Translations under genes and position numbers: made by a program
Assembly (NCBI GenBank): GCA_964613585.1
Contig: CAZTHL010000004.1
Coordinates: 1 to 64,000 of the forward strand
DNA: 64,000 nt
Source: CAZTHL01 sp964613585
Lineage (GTDB): Bacteria > Pseudomonadota > Alphaproteobacteria > DSM-16000 > Inquilinaceae
Direction of reading: 5' to 3'
In this document: one piece after another, positions 25,875 through 35,089 of the stretch
How positions within the stretch are numbered: the first letter of the stretch is position 1
How the letters are laid out: every line of letters starts with the position of its first letter
The notes under the pieces: model-generated
Database searches by the model: none
Told to the model about the DNA's origin: nothing
The model's input: only the letters and a program-made list of their open reading frames with translations

Positions 25875-26645
25875 TCACGAGATCGCCCCCCGCTCGGGGC
25901 CCACGCGCTGCCCGGTCTCGGTCCAGTCCGGCCGCGCCAGCCGCACGAACGGGTCGGTCGCCGTCTCGGGGAGCGGCACCGTCCGCGCATCCTCGCCGGG
26001 GAAGGCGGCAGCGCGCAGGCGGGTTCGCAGCGGCCCGGGATCGATCAGGTTGACTCGTATCTTCGTGCGCTCGGTCTCCGCCGCATAGAGCCGGACCAGC
26101 ATCTCCAGCGCGGCCTTGCTGACGGCATAGGCGCTCCAGTAGGCCCTGGCCTCGCGGGCCACGTCGGCGGTCACGAAGATCGCCCGGCCGGCGTCCGAGG
26201 CGCGCAGCAGCAGGTCGACCGAGCGGATCAGCCGGTAGTTGGCCATGAGGTTCAGGTCGACGACCCGCCGCCAGGCGTCGGCATCGCTCTGCGCCACCGG
26301 CCCCAGGCTGCCCAGGGTGGCGGCGTTGCCGACGACAATGTCGAGCCGGCCGAAGCGCTGGTAGATCGACCCGCCGAGCGCGTCGATGGTGTCGGGCTCG
26401 GTCAGGTCGATCGGCACCAGGGTGGCCTCGGCTCCGGCCGCGCGCACCGCGTCATCGACCTCCTCCAGCGCGCCCACCGTGCGCGCCGCCAGGATCACCT
26501 TCGCCCCCTCCGCCGCGAAGCGCCGGGCCACAGCGGCGCCCAGGCCGCGCGAGGCGCCGGTGATGAGCGCGATGCGGCCCGTCAGCTGCGCCCCGGCCGA
26601 TGTCGTGGTCGGCTCCGGGGCGTCCGGCAGGGCGGGAGCGGCCAT
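25875..26645 (-). CDS. SDR-family oxidoreductase with altered catalytic serine
   Basis: This is a 256-residue classical short-chain dehydrogenase. The cofactor motif is TGASRGLGAAVARRFA, followed by the NAA of VVGNAATLGSLG and the catalytic YAVSK. At the position of the catalytic Ser, family relatives read IFVTSxVAR while this protein reads IFVTADVAR, so the usual Ser is absent. Activity could be reduced or a neighbouring residue may serve. The substrate is unknown. It starts 13 bases after purF. Confidence 0.88.
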   Translation of the reverse strand: MAAPALPDAPEPTTTSAGAQLTGRIALITGASRGLGAAVARRFAAEGAKVILAARTVGALEEVDDAVRAAGAEATLVPIDLTEPDTIDALGGSIYQRFGRLDIVVGNAATLGSLGPVAQSDADAWRRVVDLNLMANYRLIRSVDLLLRASDAGRAIFVTADVAREARAYWSAYAVSKAALEMLVRLYAAETERTKIRVNLIDPGPLRTRLRAAAFPGEDARTVPLPETATDPFVRLARPDWTETGQRVGPERGAIS

Positions 26646-26658
26646 GGCGCGGCCGCCC

Positions 26659-28179
26659 TCACATCTGCCCGGCGCGCGCGCGGCGGCCGTTGGCCGTGCG
26701 CTCGGCCAGGAAGGACAGCTCCGGCTGGCGGGCGGCGTCGTCGCGGTCGGTGAGCGGGATGGGGTAGTCGCCCGAGAAGCAGGCGTCGCAGAAGCGCGGC
26801 GCGGAGGGGTCGCGGCGGGCGGCGCCCATGGCACGGTAAAGACCGTCCATGGAGATGAAGGCGAGGGAGTCGACGCCGATCCTCTCGGCCATCTCCGCAA
26901 CCGAGCTCTTGTGCGCCATCAACTCGTCCTCGCCCGGCGTGTCGATGCCGTAGAAGCACGGATGCATGGTCGGCGGGCTCGAGATGCGCATGTGCACCTC
27001 GCGCGCCCCGGCCTGCCGAACCATCTGGACAATCTTTTTCGACGTGGTGCCGCGCACGATGCTGTCGTCAACCAGCACCACGCGCTTGTCGGCGATGATC
27101 GCCCGGTTGGTGTTGTGCTTCAGCTTGACGCCCAGATGGCGGATCTGGTCGGTCGGCTCGATGAAGGTGCGGCCGACATAGTGATTGCGAATTATGCCGA
27201 GCTCGAACGGCAGCGTCGCCCCGTCGGCGTAGCCGATCGCCGCCGGCACACCGCTGTCGGGCACCGGCACCACGATGTCGGCCTCGGCCGGCGCCTCGCG
27301 GGCCAGCTCCTGGCCGATGCGCCGGCGCGCCTGGTAGACCGACGAGCCCTCGACCATGCTGTCCGGCCGCGCGAAGTAGATGTACTCGAAGATGCAGAAG
27401 CGCTGCCGTTGCGGCAGGAAGGGATGGATGCTCTGCAGCCCGTCCTCGTCCAGCACGATCATCTCGCCCGGCTCGACATCGCGCACGAACTCCGCCCCGA
27501 TGATGTCGAGCGCGCAGGTCTCCGACGCCAGGATCCAGGCGCTGTGGCCCTCCGCCCGCTGCATCCGGCCGAGCACCAGCGGCCGGACCCCAAGCGGGTC
27601 GCGCACCCCGAGCACCCCGTCATTGCTCATGCAGACGAGCGAGTAGGCGCCCTCGACCTGACGCAGCGCCTCGACCAGCCGGTCGATCACGCTGCCGCCG
27701 CGGCTGGTTGCCATCAGGTGCACGATCACCTCGGTGTCCGAGGTGGACTGGAAGATGCAGCCACGGCGGACGAGCTGCCGGCGCAGTTGGTAGGAGTTCG
27801 TCAGGTTGCCGTTGTGCGCGATGGCGAAGCCGCCGCCCTCGAAGTCGGCGAACAGCGGCTGAACGTTGCGCAGCAGGGTGCCGCCCGTCGTCGCGTATCG
27901 GTTGTGGCCAATGGCGGCGAAGCCGCGTAATTGGCCCATGACCGACTCGGAACTGAAATTGTCGCCGACCTGGCCCAGGGCCCGGTGCGCGTGGAAATGC
28001 TCGCCGTCGAAGGAGACGATGCCGCACGCCTCTTGGCCCCGGTGCTGCAGCGCATGGAGCCCGAGCGCGGTCGGCCGCGCCGCCTCCTTGTGCCCGAATA
28101 TGCCGAAGACACCGCACTCTTCGCGCAGCTTGTCATCGTCGTCCGGCACCCTCCGGACGCGCGGATCGGTGGTGAGCAT
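26659..28179 (-). CDS. purF: Amidophosphoribosyltransferase
   Basis: This 506-residue enzyme makes phosphoribosylamine from PRPP and glutamine, the first step of purine synthesis. The catalytic Cys follows an N-terminal propeptide of about 21 residues (REE-CGVFGIFG). The glutaminase motifs HNRYATTG and AHNGNLTN and the PRPP loop VVLVDDSIVRGTT are present. Cys residues in RFCIF, HPCFYGID and FCDACFSG match the iron-sulfur type of the enzyme. It follows cvpA by 19 bases, the usual cvpA-purF pairing. Confidence 0.97.
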   Translation of the reverse strand: MLTTDPRVRRVPDDDDKLREECGVFGIFGHKEAARPTALGLHALQHRGQEACGIVSFDGEHFHAHRALGQVGDNFSSESVMGQLRGFAAIGHNRYATTGGTLLRNVQPLFADFEGGGFAIAHNGNLTNSYQLRRQLVRRGCIFQSTSDTEVIVHLMATSRGGSVIDRLVEALRQVEGAYSLVCMSNDGVLGVRDPLGVRPLVLGRMQRAEGHSAWILASETCALDIIGAEFVRDVEPGEMIVLDEDGLQSIHPFLPQRQRFCIFEYIYFARPDSMVEGSSVYQARRRIGQELAREAPAEADIVVPVPDSGVPAAIGYADGATLPFELGIIRNHYVGRTFIEPTDQIRHLGVKLKHNTNRAIIADKRVVLVDDSIVRGTTSKKIVQMVRQAGAREVHMRISSPPTMHPCFYGIDTPGEDELMAHKSSVAEMAERIGVDSLAFISMDGLYRAMGAARRDPSAPRFCDACFSGDYPIPLTDRDDAARQPELSFLAERTANGRRARAGQM

Positions 28180-28198
28180 GCGCGACCCAGCATCAGGA

Positions 28199-28849
28199 CT
28201 ATTCAGTGCTTTGTATCAGGTGATTTAGGCGCTCGCGAGCGTCTTGGCGATAGTCGGGCTCTGCGCCGGGCGCATCCCCCGCCCGCGGCTGCGGCACGCT
28301 CAGCTCCTCGAGCCGCTCGGGCGAGGCGGCGTCGCCGGCCGGCGGCCCGACCCGCTCGTCGAGCGTGTCGGCGACCGCCCGCTCCGGCACCAGATCGAGC
28401 AGCCAGTCGCTGCCGCGCACCACCAGGGGCAGCGCGCGCGCCTCGCGCACCCAGGTCGGATGCTCGGGTGGCGGCATCAGCCAGGTCAGCAGCAGGTAGG
28501 CAAGGCACACCAGCACAGCGCCGCGAACCAGGCCGAACAGGAAGCCCAGCGAGCGGTCGACCGCGTTCACCGCCGATCCGCGCACCGCCTGCGAGATGTA
28601 GTGCGCCAGCACCGACAGCAGGATCAGGCTGACCAGGAACAGTGTCAGCCCGGCGGCGAGGTCGGCGAACAGCGGCGACTCGATGTGGTCGCGGGCGTAG
28701 TCCCGCGCCAAGGGCAGGCCCAGCAGGGTGACCGCGGCGGCGCCGATCCAGGCAGCGATCGACAGCACCTCGCGCACGAAGCCCCGGGCGAAGGCCAGCA
28801 GCGCCGACAGGATCAGGATGACAAGGACGGCGATGTCGCCAGGCGTCAC
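28199..28849 (-). CDS. cvpA: CvpA family membrane protein
   Basis: The protein has four membrane segments (DIAVLVILILSALLAFARGFVREVL is typical of the family start) and a polar, acidic C-terminal tail of about 65 residues. CvpA is needed for colicin V production in E. coli and for envelope stress resistance; its molecular role is unclear. I prefer the GTG at 28849, which has GGGAG eight bases upstream and places the first helix at residue 5. An ATG at 28930 would add 27 residues. It is upstream of purF as in many bacteria. Confidence 0.88.
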   Translation of the reverse strand: MTPGDIAVLVILILSALLAFARGFVREVLSIAAWIGAAAVTLLGLPLARDYARDHIESPLFADLAAGLTLFLVSLILLSVLAHYISQAVRGSAVNAVDRSLGFLFGLVRGAVLVCLAYLLLTWLMPPPEHPTWVREARALPLVVRGSDWLLDLVPERAVADTLDERVGPPAGDAASPERLEELSVPQPRAGDAPGAEPDYRQDARERLNHLIQSTE

Positions 28850-29211
28850 CGGGCGGTCTCCCACGAGGTTCGCGGTCTCGGGATCGAGGTGGTAGGCCAA
28901 TTTGCCGAAAAGCGAAACTGTCTGGATCATGGCCGACGACCGTGGCCGCGCCACCGCTTCGTTCCGAGGGGCCTCGTCCTGAGGGGCCTCGTCCTGAGGG
29001 GCCTCGTCCTGAGGTGCCTCGTCCTGAGGGGCCTCGTCCTAAAGATCGTCAGGGTCCGGTCGGATCCACCCGGTCTATCGATCCTGCCGCGCGGACGCTC
29101 GAACGGGTGGTGTGGAGCGAGGCGCCACCCAACAGCCTCCTGGCCTCGGGCGCGTCCGGGCGTCTGGAGGGTTTCCGGGCCGGTGCCGATCCCGCGTCAC
29201 GCGGAAACGCT
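28850..29211. other. Intergenic stretch between radA and cvpA
   Basis: It includes the possible N-terminal extension of cvpA to 28930, a 15-base minisatellite at 28967-29041 and a palindromic element at 29165-29214. I see no gene. Confidence 0.5.
28967..29041. repeat. Five-copy 15-bp minisatellite
   Basis: Five units of GAGGGGCCTCGTCCT, one with a single change (GAGGTGCC), sit just upstream of the cvpA region. Confidence 0.8.
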
Positions 29212-29214
29212 CTA
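29165..29214. repeat. Interspersed GTTTCC element, copy C (supplies the radA stop codon)
   Basis: On the minus strand it reads TAGAGCGTTTCCGCGTGACG, then CGGGATCGGCACCGG and GGAAACCCTCC. Both arms are present. The first TAG is the stop of radA. Confidence 0.7.
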
Positions 29215-30639
29215 CTCCGACCTGCGCACAGGTGGCACGGCGCCGTCGTCCGGGGCGAACCGCGGCAGCAACTCGGCCAGGTGGCCCAGCTCCTCGAGCT
29301 CGAGCGGCGGGCCGGCGTCGCGCCGTGCCGGCTCGGTCTCGCGGCGGCGCCGCCTCGGCAGGATGGCGCGGGCGAAGCCGAGCTTGGCCGCCTCGCGCAG
29401 CCGGGTCTCGGTGTGGCCGACCGGGCGGACCTCGCCGGACAGGCCGATCTCGCCGAGCACCACCGTGTCGCGCGGCACCGGCGCACCGCTCAGCGAGGAG
29501 AGCAGCGCGGCGGCCACGGCGAGATCCGCCGCCGGCTCGGCGATGCGCAAGCCGCCGGCGACGTTGAGATAGACATCCTTGGGCCCGACCGCGACGCCGC
29601 AGCGCGCCTCCAGCACCGCCAGCACCATGGCCAGGCGCGCGCCGTCCCAGCCGACCACCGCGCGCCGCGGCGTGCCCAGGACCGACGGCGCGACCAGGGC
29701 TTGCACCTCGACCAGCACCGGCCGGGTGCCCTCGAGCCCGGCGAACACGGCGGCCCCGGACACGTCGAGGCCATCAGCCCCGTCCGAGCGGTCGCCCAGG
29801 AACAGCTCCGAAGGGTTGGCCACCTCGGTGAGGCCGCTGTCGCGCATCTCGAAGACGCCGATTTCGTCGGTCGGCCCGAAGCGGTTCTTGACCGTGCGCA
29901 GGATGCGGAACTGGTGGCCACGCTCGCCCTCGAAGTAGAGCACCGTGTCGACCATGTGCTCGAGCACGCGGGGGCCGGCGATGGCGCCGTCCTTGGTGAC
30001 GTGGCCGACGATGAGCAGGACCAGGCCGCGCCGCTTGGCAACCCGGATCATCTCGGCGGCCGCGGCGCGCACCTGGGCCACGGTGCCCGGGGCGCTTTCC
30101 AGGGCATCCACGAACATGGTCTGGATCGAGTCGATGACAACCACGCGCGGCGCGTCCGCCCGGTCGAGGCTGGCCAGGATGTCGCGCACGCTGGTCGCCG
30201 CGGCGAGGCCGACCGGCGCGCCGGCGAGGCCGAGGCGGGCGGCGCGCAGCCGGATCTGCTCGACCGCCTCCTCGCCGGAGATGTAGACGCACGGCGTCCG
30301 CCCGGCGAGTCGGCAGACCAGCTGGAGCAGCAGGGTCGACTTGCCGATGCCGGGGTCCCCGCCGATGAGCAGGGCCGAGCCGGGGACCAGCCCGCCGCCG
30401 CACACCCGGTCGACCTCATCGAGCCCGGTCGCCCGGCGCGGCGTCTCCGCGGCCGGCGCGTCGAGCCCGACGAAGGCGACCGCCCGGCCGCTGCGCGGCT
30501 TCAGGCCCTTGGGCGCGGCCGGCTCGGCGGTCTCCTCGACCAGCGTGTTCCATTCGCCGCAGGCCTCGCAGCGCCCGGTCCATTTCCGGGCGACGGCGCC
30601 GCAGCTCTGGCAGACGTACTGGCTGGAGTCCTTCGGCAC
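29212..30639 (-). CDS. radA: DNA repair protein RadA
   Basis: The 475-residue protein has an N-terminal four-Cys zinc finger (CQSCGAVARKWTGRCEACGEW), a RecA-like ATPase domain with GGDPGIGKST, the RadA-specific KNRFGPTDEIGVFEM motif, and a Lon-like C-terminal domain (LGEIGLSGEVRPV). RadA promotes branch migration during recombination. It has a charged C-terminal tail. It is 36 bases downstream of mlaF on the same strand. Confidence 0.97.
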   Translation of the reverse strand: MPKDSSQYVCQSCGAVARKWTGRCEACGEWNTLVEETAEPAAPKGLKPRSGRAVAFVGLDAPAAETPRRATGLDEVDRVCGGGLVPGSALLIGGDPGIGKSTLLLQLVCRLAGRTPCVYISGEEAVEQIRLRAARLGLAGAPVGLAAATSVRDILASLDRADAPRVVVIDSIQTMFVDALESAPGTVAQVRAAAAEMIRVAKRRGLVLLIVGHVTKDGAIAGPRVLEHMVDTVLYFEGERGHQFRILRTVKNRFGPTDEIGVFEMRDSGLTEVANPSELFLGDRSDGADGLDVSGAAVFAGLEGTRPVLVEVQALVAPSVLGTPRRAVVGWDGARLAMVLAVLEARCGVAVGPKDVYLNVAGGLRIAEPAADLAVAAALLSSLSGAPVPRDTVVLGEIGLSGEVRPVGHTETRLREAAKLGFARAILPRRRRRETEPARRDAGPPLELEELGHLAELLPRFAPDDGAVPPVRRSE

Positions 30640-30675
30640 GGGCGCTCGGCGGGCAGGCGGCGGCCGCGGCCCGGA

Positions 30676-31449
30676 TCAGGCGGCGCGCACCTGCATGGTG
30701 ATCGGCCCCTCGGCCCGGCCGTGGATGAACTGGTCGACATAGGCGTTGCCGGAGCGGTCGACCTGCTCTACCGGCCCGGCCCAGACGATGCGACCCTGAT
30801 AGATCATGGCGATGCGGTCGGCAATCTTGCGGGCGCTCGCCATGTCGTGGGTGATCGACAGCGCGGTGGCGCCAAGCTGGCGAACGCAGTGGACGATCAG
30901 GTCGTTGATCACGTCGCCCATGATCGGGTCGAGCCCGGTGGTCGGCTCGTCGAAGAACATGATCTCCGGGTCGGCGGCGATGGCCCGGGCCAGCGCCACC
31001 CGCTTCTGCATGCCGCCGGACAGCGCGGCTGGCATCAGGTCCGCGACCTCCGCGCCGAGCCCGACATCGCCCAGCTTGGCGACGGCGATCTCGCGCGCCT
31101 GCGCCCGGCCCATGTGGCGCCCCTGTATCAGGCCGAAGGCGACGTTCTCCCAGACCGGCAGGCTGTCGAACAGGGCGCCGCCCTGGAACAGCATGCCGAA
31201 GCGCTCGAGCAGGGCGACGCGGCTGGCTCCGTGCACATGGGTGATGTCCTGGCCGTCGAGCCGGATCTGTCCGCCATCCGCCTCGAGCAGGCCGAGGATG
31301 CACTTCAGCATCACCGACTTGCCGGTACCGGAGCCGCCGATCACCACCACCGACTCGCCGGCGCCGATCTCCAGGTCGACGCCGCGCAGCACATGCTTGC
31401 TGCCGAAGCTCTTGTGGACGCCCTCAAGGGCGATCTTGGGGGTGCTCAT
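30676..31449 (-). CDS. mlaF: MlaF-type ABC transporter ATPase
   Basis: This 257-residue ATPase has Walker A GGSGTGKS, signature LSGGMQKRVALARAI and Walker B EIMFFDEPTTGLDP. LSGGMQKR and the order next to an MlaE permease identify the lipid-transport (Mla/Ttg2) family, which moves phospholipids between the membranes. The MlaD substrate-binding gene is not adjacent. It starts nine bases after mlaE. Confidence 0.92.
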   Translation of the reverse strand: MSTPKIALEGVHKSFGSKHVLRGVDLEIGAGESVVVIGGSGTGKSVMLKCILGLLEADGGQIRLDGQDITHVHGASRVALLERFGMLFQGGALFDSLPVWENVAFGLIQGRHMGRAQAREIAVAKLGDVGLGAEVADLMPAALSGGMQKRVALARAIAADPEIMFFDEPTTGLDPIMGDVINDLIVHCVRQLGATALSITHDMASARKIADRIAMIYQGRIVWAGPVEQVDRSGNAYVDQFIHGRAEGPITMQVRAA

Positions 31450-31458
31450 GGGGTGCGC

Positions 31459-32238
31459 CTAGGGGCCGAAGAACAGTTCGGTGACTAGGTAGTTCGAGAC
31501 CAGGATCAGGATCGAGGCCGAGACCACGGCGTTGGTCGTGGCCGCGCCGACACCCTGGGCGCCGCCCTTGGAGCGGTAGCCGTGGTAGCAGCCCATGAGC
31601 GAGACGAGGAAGCCGAACACGGCCGCCTTGACCAGCCCCAGGATGACGTCGTCGATTTCCAGGAACTCGAAGGTGGAGGCGATATAGCTGGCCGGATTGA
31701 AGCCCAGCTTGTAGACGCCCACAAGAAATCCGCCGAACACGCCGATGACGTCGGCGACGGCGACCAGGACCGGCAGCATGAGCATCCCGGCGGCCACGCG
31801 CGGCGCCACCAGATACTTGATCGGGTTGGTCGACAGCGTGGTCAGCGCGTCGATCTGGTCGGTCACCCGCATGGTGCCGATCTCCGCGGCCATGGAGGCG
31901 CCGATGCGGCCGGCGACCATGAGCCCGGCGAGGACCGGCGCCAGCTCGCGGGTGATCGACAGCACCACCACGACGGCAACCTGGCTCTCTGCGTTGAAGC
32001 GGGAGAAGCCGGCATAGCTCTGCAGCGCCAGCACCATGCCGGTGAACAGGGCGGTCAGGCCGACGACCGGCAGCGAGTAGAAGCCGATGTCGGCGACCTG
32101 GCGCAGGAACACGCGAAGGTAGAAGGGCGGTCGCACCACATGGGACACGCCGTTGGCGGTGAACACGACCAAGCCGCCGACCGCCCCCAGGAAGCCGAGG
32201 AAGACGCGGCCCAGCGCGGCGACCGGGTTGCTCATCAA
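31459..32238 (-). CDS. mlaE: MlaE-type ABC transporter permease
   Basis: This is a 259-residue inner membrane protein of the MlaE family with about five hydrophobic segments, including GFYSLPVVGLTALFTGMVLALQ and ITRELAPVLAGLMVAGRIGASMAAEIGTMRVTDQIDAL, the conserved cytoplasmic coupling region. It works with the ATPase encoded next in retrograde or anterograde phospholipid transport. Its start overlaps the alr stop by four bases. Confidence 0.93.
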   Translation of the reverse strand: MMSNPVAALGRVFLGFLGAVGGLVVFTANGVSHVVRPPFYLRVFLRQVADIGFYSLPVVGLTALFTGMVLALQSYAGFSRFNAESQVAVVVVLSITRELAPVLAGLMVAGRIGASMAAEIGTMRVTDQIDALTTLSTNPIKYLVAPRVAAGMLMLPVLVAVADVIGVFGGFLVGVYKLGFNPASYIASTFEFLEIDDVILGLVKAAVFGFLVSLMGCYHGYRSKGGAQGVGAATTNAVVSASILILVSNYLVTELFFGP

Positions 32239-33374
32239 CGGGACGCCGCGCGCGCGAGGGCGTCCGGGGCCGCGGCCACCGGGCCGGCCTGCCGGGCGAA
32301 GCGGGTGCCCAGCGAGGTCAGGATCTCGTAGCCGATGGTGCCGGCATCCCGCGCCACCGCGTCCACCGGCCGGTTCGGGCCGATCAGCTCGGCGCGGCTG
32401 CCGGGGGCGACCGCGCCCTCGGGCAGGTCCGTCACGTCCACGGTCATCAGGTCCATCGACACCCGGCCGGCCAGGGGAGCCGCCCGGCCGGCGATCCAGA
32501 CACTGCCGCGGGGGCTGAGGGAGCGCAGAAGCCCGTCGGCGTAACCCACGGCAATGGTTGCGATTCGGGAGGGCCGCAAGATCTTGTATGTGGAACCGTA
32601 GCCGACCGATTCGAACCTGTCAACGCGGCGAACCTGCAGGACGACGCCGTCCAGACGCACAACGGGCCGCATGGGGTTGTCCGTCTCGGGCGTCGGGTTG
32701 ACGCCATAGAGCGCGCTGCCCGGCCGGCAAAGGTCGAGGTGAAGGTGCCGGCCGCGAAAGATCCCGGGCGAGTTGGCCAGGCTGGCCGGGGCCGGCGGCA
32801 GGGGCCCGAGCGCCGCGCGGAAGCGGTCCGATTGCTGGCGGGTCAGCGGGTGGCCGGCCTCGTCGGCGCAGGCCAGGTGGCTGAGCCAGGCCAGCAGCGT
32901 GACGCCGTCGAGACGTCCGGGCTCGGCTGCCAGGCGCTCGCGCTCGGCCGGCTCCAGGCCGAGCCGGCTCATGCCGGTATCGATCTGCACGAAGGCCGGC
33001 AGCGGCCGGCCGAGGCGCCGGCCGAGGCCGGCCCAGCGTTCCAGGTCGGCGAGGGTGTTGAGCACCGGCGCCAGCCCGGCTGCCACCGCTGCGTCCTCGG
33101 CGCCGGCGGGTAGGCCGTTCAGCACGGCGATGCGCACGCCCGGGAGAAGCGGGGCCAGCGCCAGGGCCTCGTCGAGGGTGGCGACGAAGAAGGTTCGCGC
33201 GCCGGCCGCGGCGAGCGCCGGAGCGACCAGCGCCGCGCCGAGCCCGTAGGCGTCGGCCTTGACCACCGCGGCGCACTCCGCCGGCGCGACCCGGCGGGCG
33301 AGCTGCCGGTAGTTGTCGGCGATCGCGGACTGGTCGACGGTCAGCACGGCGCCCGCGGTGGACGGATCAGTCAA
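32235..33374 (-). CDS. alr: Alanine racemase
   Basis: This 379-residue PLP enzyme makes D-alanine for peptidoglycan. The PLP lysine is in AVVKADAYGLG near residue 38. The second barrel motif QIDTGMSRLG and the catalytic Tyr region VGYGSTYK near residue 265 are present. The start is a TTG overlapping the dnaB stop by eight bases, and the end overlaps mlaE by four, so the genes are translationally coupled. Confidence 0.95.
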   Translation of the reverse strand: MTDPSTAGAVLTVDQSAIADNYRQLARRVAPAECAAVVKADAYGLGAALVAPALAAAGARTFFVATLDEALALAPLLPGVRIAVLNGLPAGAEDAAVAAGLAPVLNTLADLERWAGLGRRLGRPLPAFVQIDTGMSRLGLEPAERERLAAEPGRLDGVTLLAWLSHLACADEAGHPLTRQQSDRFRAALGPLPPAPASLANSPGIFRGRHLHLDLCRPGSALYGVNPTPETDNPMRPVVRLDGVVLQVRRVDRFESVGYGSTYKILRPSRIATIAVGYADGLLRSLSPRGSVWIAGRAAPLAGRVSMDLMTVDVTDLPEGAVAPGSRAELIGPNRPVDAVARDAGTIGYEILTSLGTRFARQAGPVAAAPDALARAASR

Positions 33375-34836
33375 GGCCGTAGCGCTGCTCGAGATTGGAG
33401 AATCGGGTGAAGGCGCCCTCGAAATGCAGTCGCACGGTGCCGGTCGGGCCGTGCCGCTGCTTCGCGACGATCACATCGGCCAGGTTGTGCACCCGCTCCA
33501 TCTCGGCCAGCCACTCCGCGTGTTCCGGCGTCCCGGGATTGGGCTCGCGCTTCTCCACGTAGTAGGCCTCGCGAAAGATGAACATCACCACATCGGCATC
33601 CTGCTCGATCGAGCCCGATTCGCGCAGGTCGGCCAGCAGCGGCCTTTTGTCCTCGCGCTGCTCGACCGCGCGGGACAGCTGCGACAGCGCCAGCACCGGC
33701 ACGTTCAGGTCCTTGGCCACCATCTTCAGGCCGCGGGTGATCTCGGAGATTTCCTGCACCCGGTTGTCGGCGCGCTGGGTGCCGCTGGGACGCATGAGCT
33801 GCAGATAGTCGACGACGATCAGCCCCAGATTCTGTGTCCGCTTCAGCCGCAGCGCCCGGGTCCGCAGCTGGCTGATGGTCAGCCCGGCGGTGTCGTCCAC
33901 GAAGAACGGCACCTTCCGCACGAAGTTGGCGGATTCGGCGAGACGCGGAAAGTCCGCCTTCTTCATCTCGCCCTTGCGGATCTTCTCGGACTGGATCTCG
34001 GCATGGTCCGACAGGATGCGGGTGGCGAGCTGCTCGGCCGACATCTCAAGGGAGAAGAAGCCGACCACCGCGCCCTCGGTCCCATTCGACTCGAGGAAGG
34101 CGCGCGCCGCGTTGAAGGCCATGTTGGTGGCGAGCGCGGTCTTGCCCATGGACGGACGCGCCGCCAGGACGACCAGGTCGGACGGCTGCAGGCCGCCCAG
34201 CATCCGGTCGATGTCGGTGAGGCCGGTGGTGATGCCGGTCAGCCGGCTCTGCCGGTTGAGCGCGCGCGAAGCGTCATCGAGCGCGGTGAGCACGATGTCG
34301 TCGAACCGCCGGAACCCACGTTGGAACTCGCCGTCGGTGGCCAGCCCGTAGAGCTTCTCCTCGGCCTGCCGGATCTGCTCGGACGCGTCGTTGTCCAGGT
34401 CATGACGGTAGGCGTCGTTGACCACCTCCTCGCCGACGGCGATCAGCTGCCGCCGCAGATGAAGGTCATAGATGGTCCGGCCGTAGTCCTCGGCGTTGAG
34501 GACGGAGACAACGGCGCGCGCCAGCGTCTCGAGGTACTGGGCGCCGCCGACCTCGGTGAGCGCGCCGTCCTGCTCGAACAGGTTGCGCAAGCTGATCGGG
34601 TCGGCGATGCGCGACTGCTCGCGCAGGCGCAGGCAGGCGCCGTAGATGCGGCCATGCGCCGGGTGCAGGAAGTGCTCGGGCTTGAGGAAGTCGGCGACCC
34701 GCTCGATGGCCGTGTTGTTGATGAGGATGGCGCCGAGCAGGGCCTGCTCCGCCTCCTCGTTCGCCGGCAGCGTGCGCGCCGGGGTCTCCACCGGGCGCAG
34801 CAGCGGGGTCGCGGCGTGTGCGTTTTGTCGTTCCAT
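33367..34836 (-). CDS. dnaB: Replicative DNA helicase DnaB
   Basis: The 489-residue hexameric helicase has an N-terminal domain (NEEAEQALLGAILINN), the linker region, and a RecA-like domain with Walker A ARPSMGKTA, LIVVDYLQLM and the QxSRxxE segment ALSQLSRAVEQR. It unwinds DNA at the fork with DnaG primase. I use the ATG at 34836; the frame is open beyond it without family similarity. It is the first gene of the long minus-strand run ending with the SDR gene. Confidence 0.96.
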   Translation of the reverse strand: MERQNAHAATPLLRPVETPARTLPANEEAEQALLGAILINNTAIERVADFLKPEHFLHPAHGRIYGACLRLREQSRIADPISLRNLFEQDGALTEVGGAQYLETLARAVVSVLNAEDYGRTIYDLHLRRQLIAVGEEVVNDAYRHDLDNDASEQIRQAEEKLYGLATDGEFQRGFRRFDDIVLTALDDASRALNRQSRLTGITTGLTDIDRMLGGLQPSDLVVLAARPSMGKTALATNMAFNAARAFLESNGTEGAVVGFFSLEMSAEQLATRILSDHAEIQSEKIRKGEMKKADFPRLAESANFVRKVPFFVDDTAGLTISQLRTRALRLKRTQNLGLIVVDYLQLMRPSGTQRADNRVQEISEITRGLKMVAKDLNVPVLALSQLSRAVEQREDKRPLLADLRESGSIEQDADVVMFIFREAYYVEKREPNPGTPEHAEWLAEMERVHNLADVIVAKQRHGPTGTVRLHFEGAFTRFSNLEQRYGLD

Positions 34837-35050
34837 GGCCCGGGTAGGGTAGCAGGCCGGTCGGCCGGTCCGACGGGTCTTTCCCACGGGGGTCGCTGTG
34901 GAACCCGGTGGAAAACGGGGGATAGTCAGGGGAAAAATCGGACGGGTGCCGAGCCGTCACCTCGGCATCGGGGCGGTTGCTCCTTGATTCGACAGCCGCC
35001 GTGCAGCCAGGCGCGTCCCGGGCCCCCGGGCGCATCCGCCCGGACGCCCC

Positions 35051-35082
35051 TTGACACCGATTTAACGCCGGGCCGCTATAAA
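35051..35082 (+). promoter_or_regulatory. Promoter of the gene at 35090, probably leaderless
   Basis: TTGACA at 35051-35056 and TATAAA at 35077-35082 are strong hexamers, although the 20-base spacing is longer than ideal. The -10 ends eight bases before the ATG, which would place the RNA start at or next to the start codon. Confidence 0.5.
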
Positions 35083-35089
35083 ATCGTGC

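Noticed and set aside
28942..31488. 848-codon open frame on the plus strand
   Set aside because: It is antisense to radA and mlaF, its product is rich in His, Arg and Gln as expected from a shadow frame, and it lacks a ribosome site and family match.
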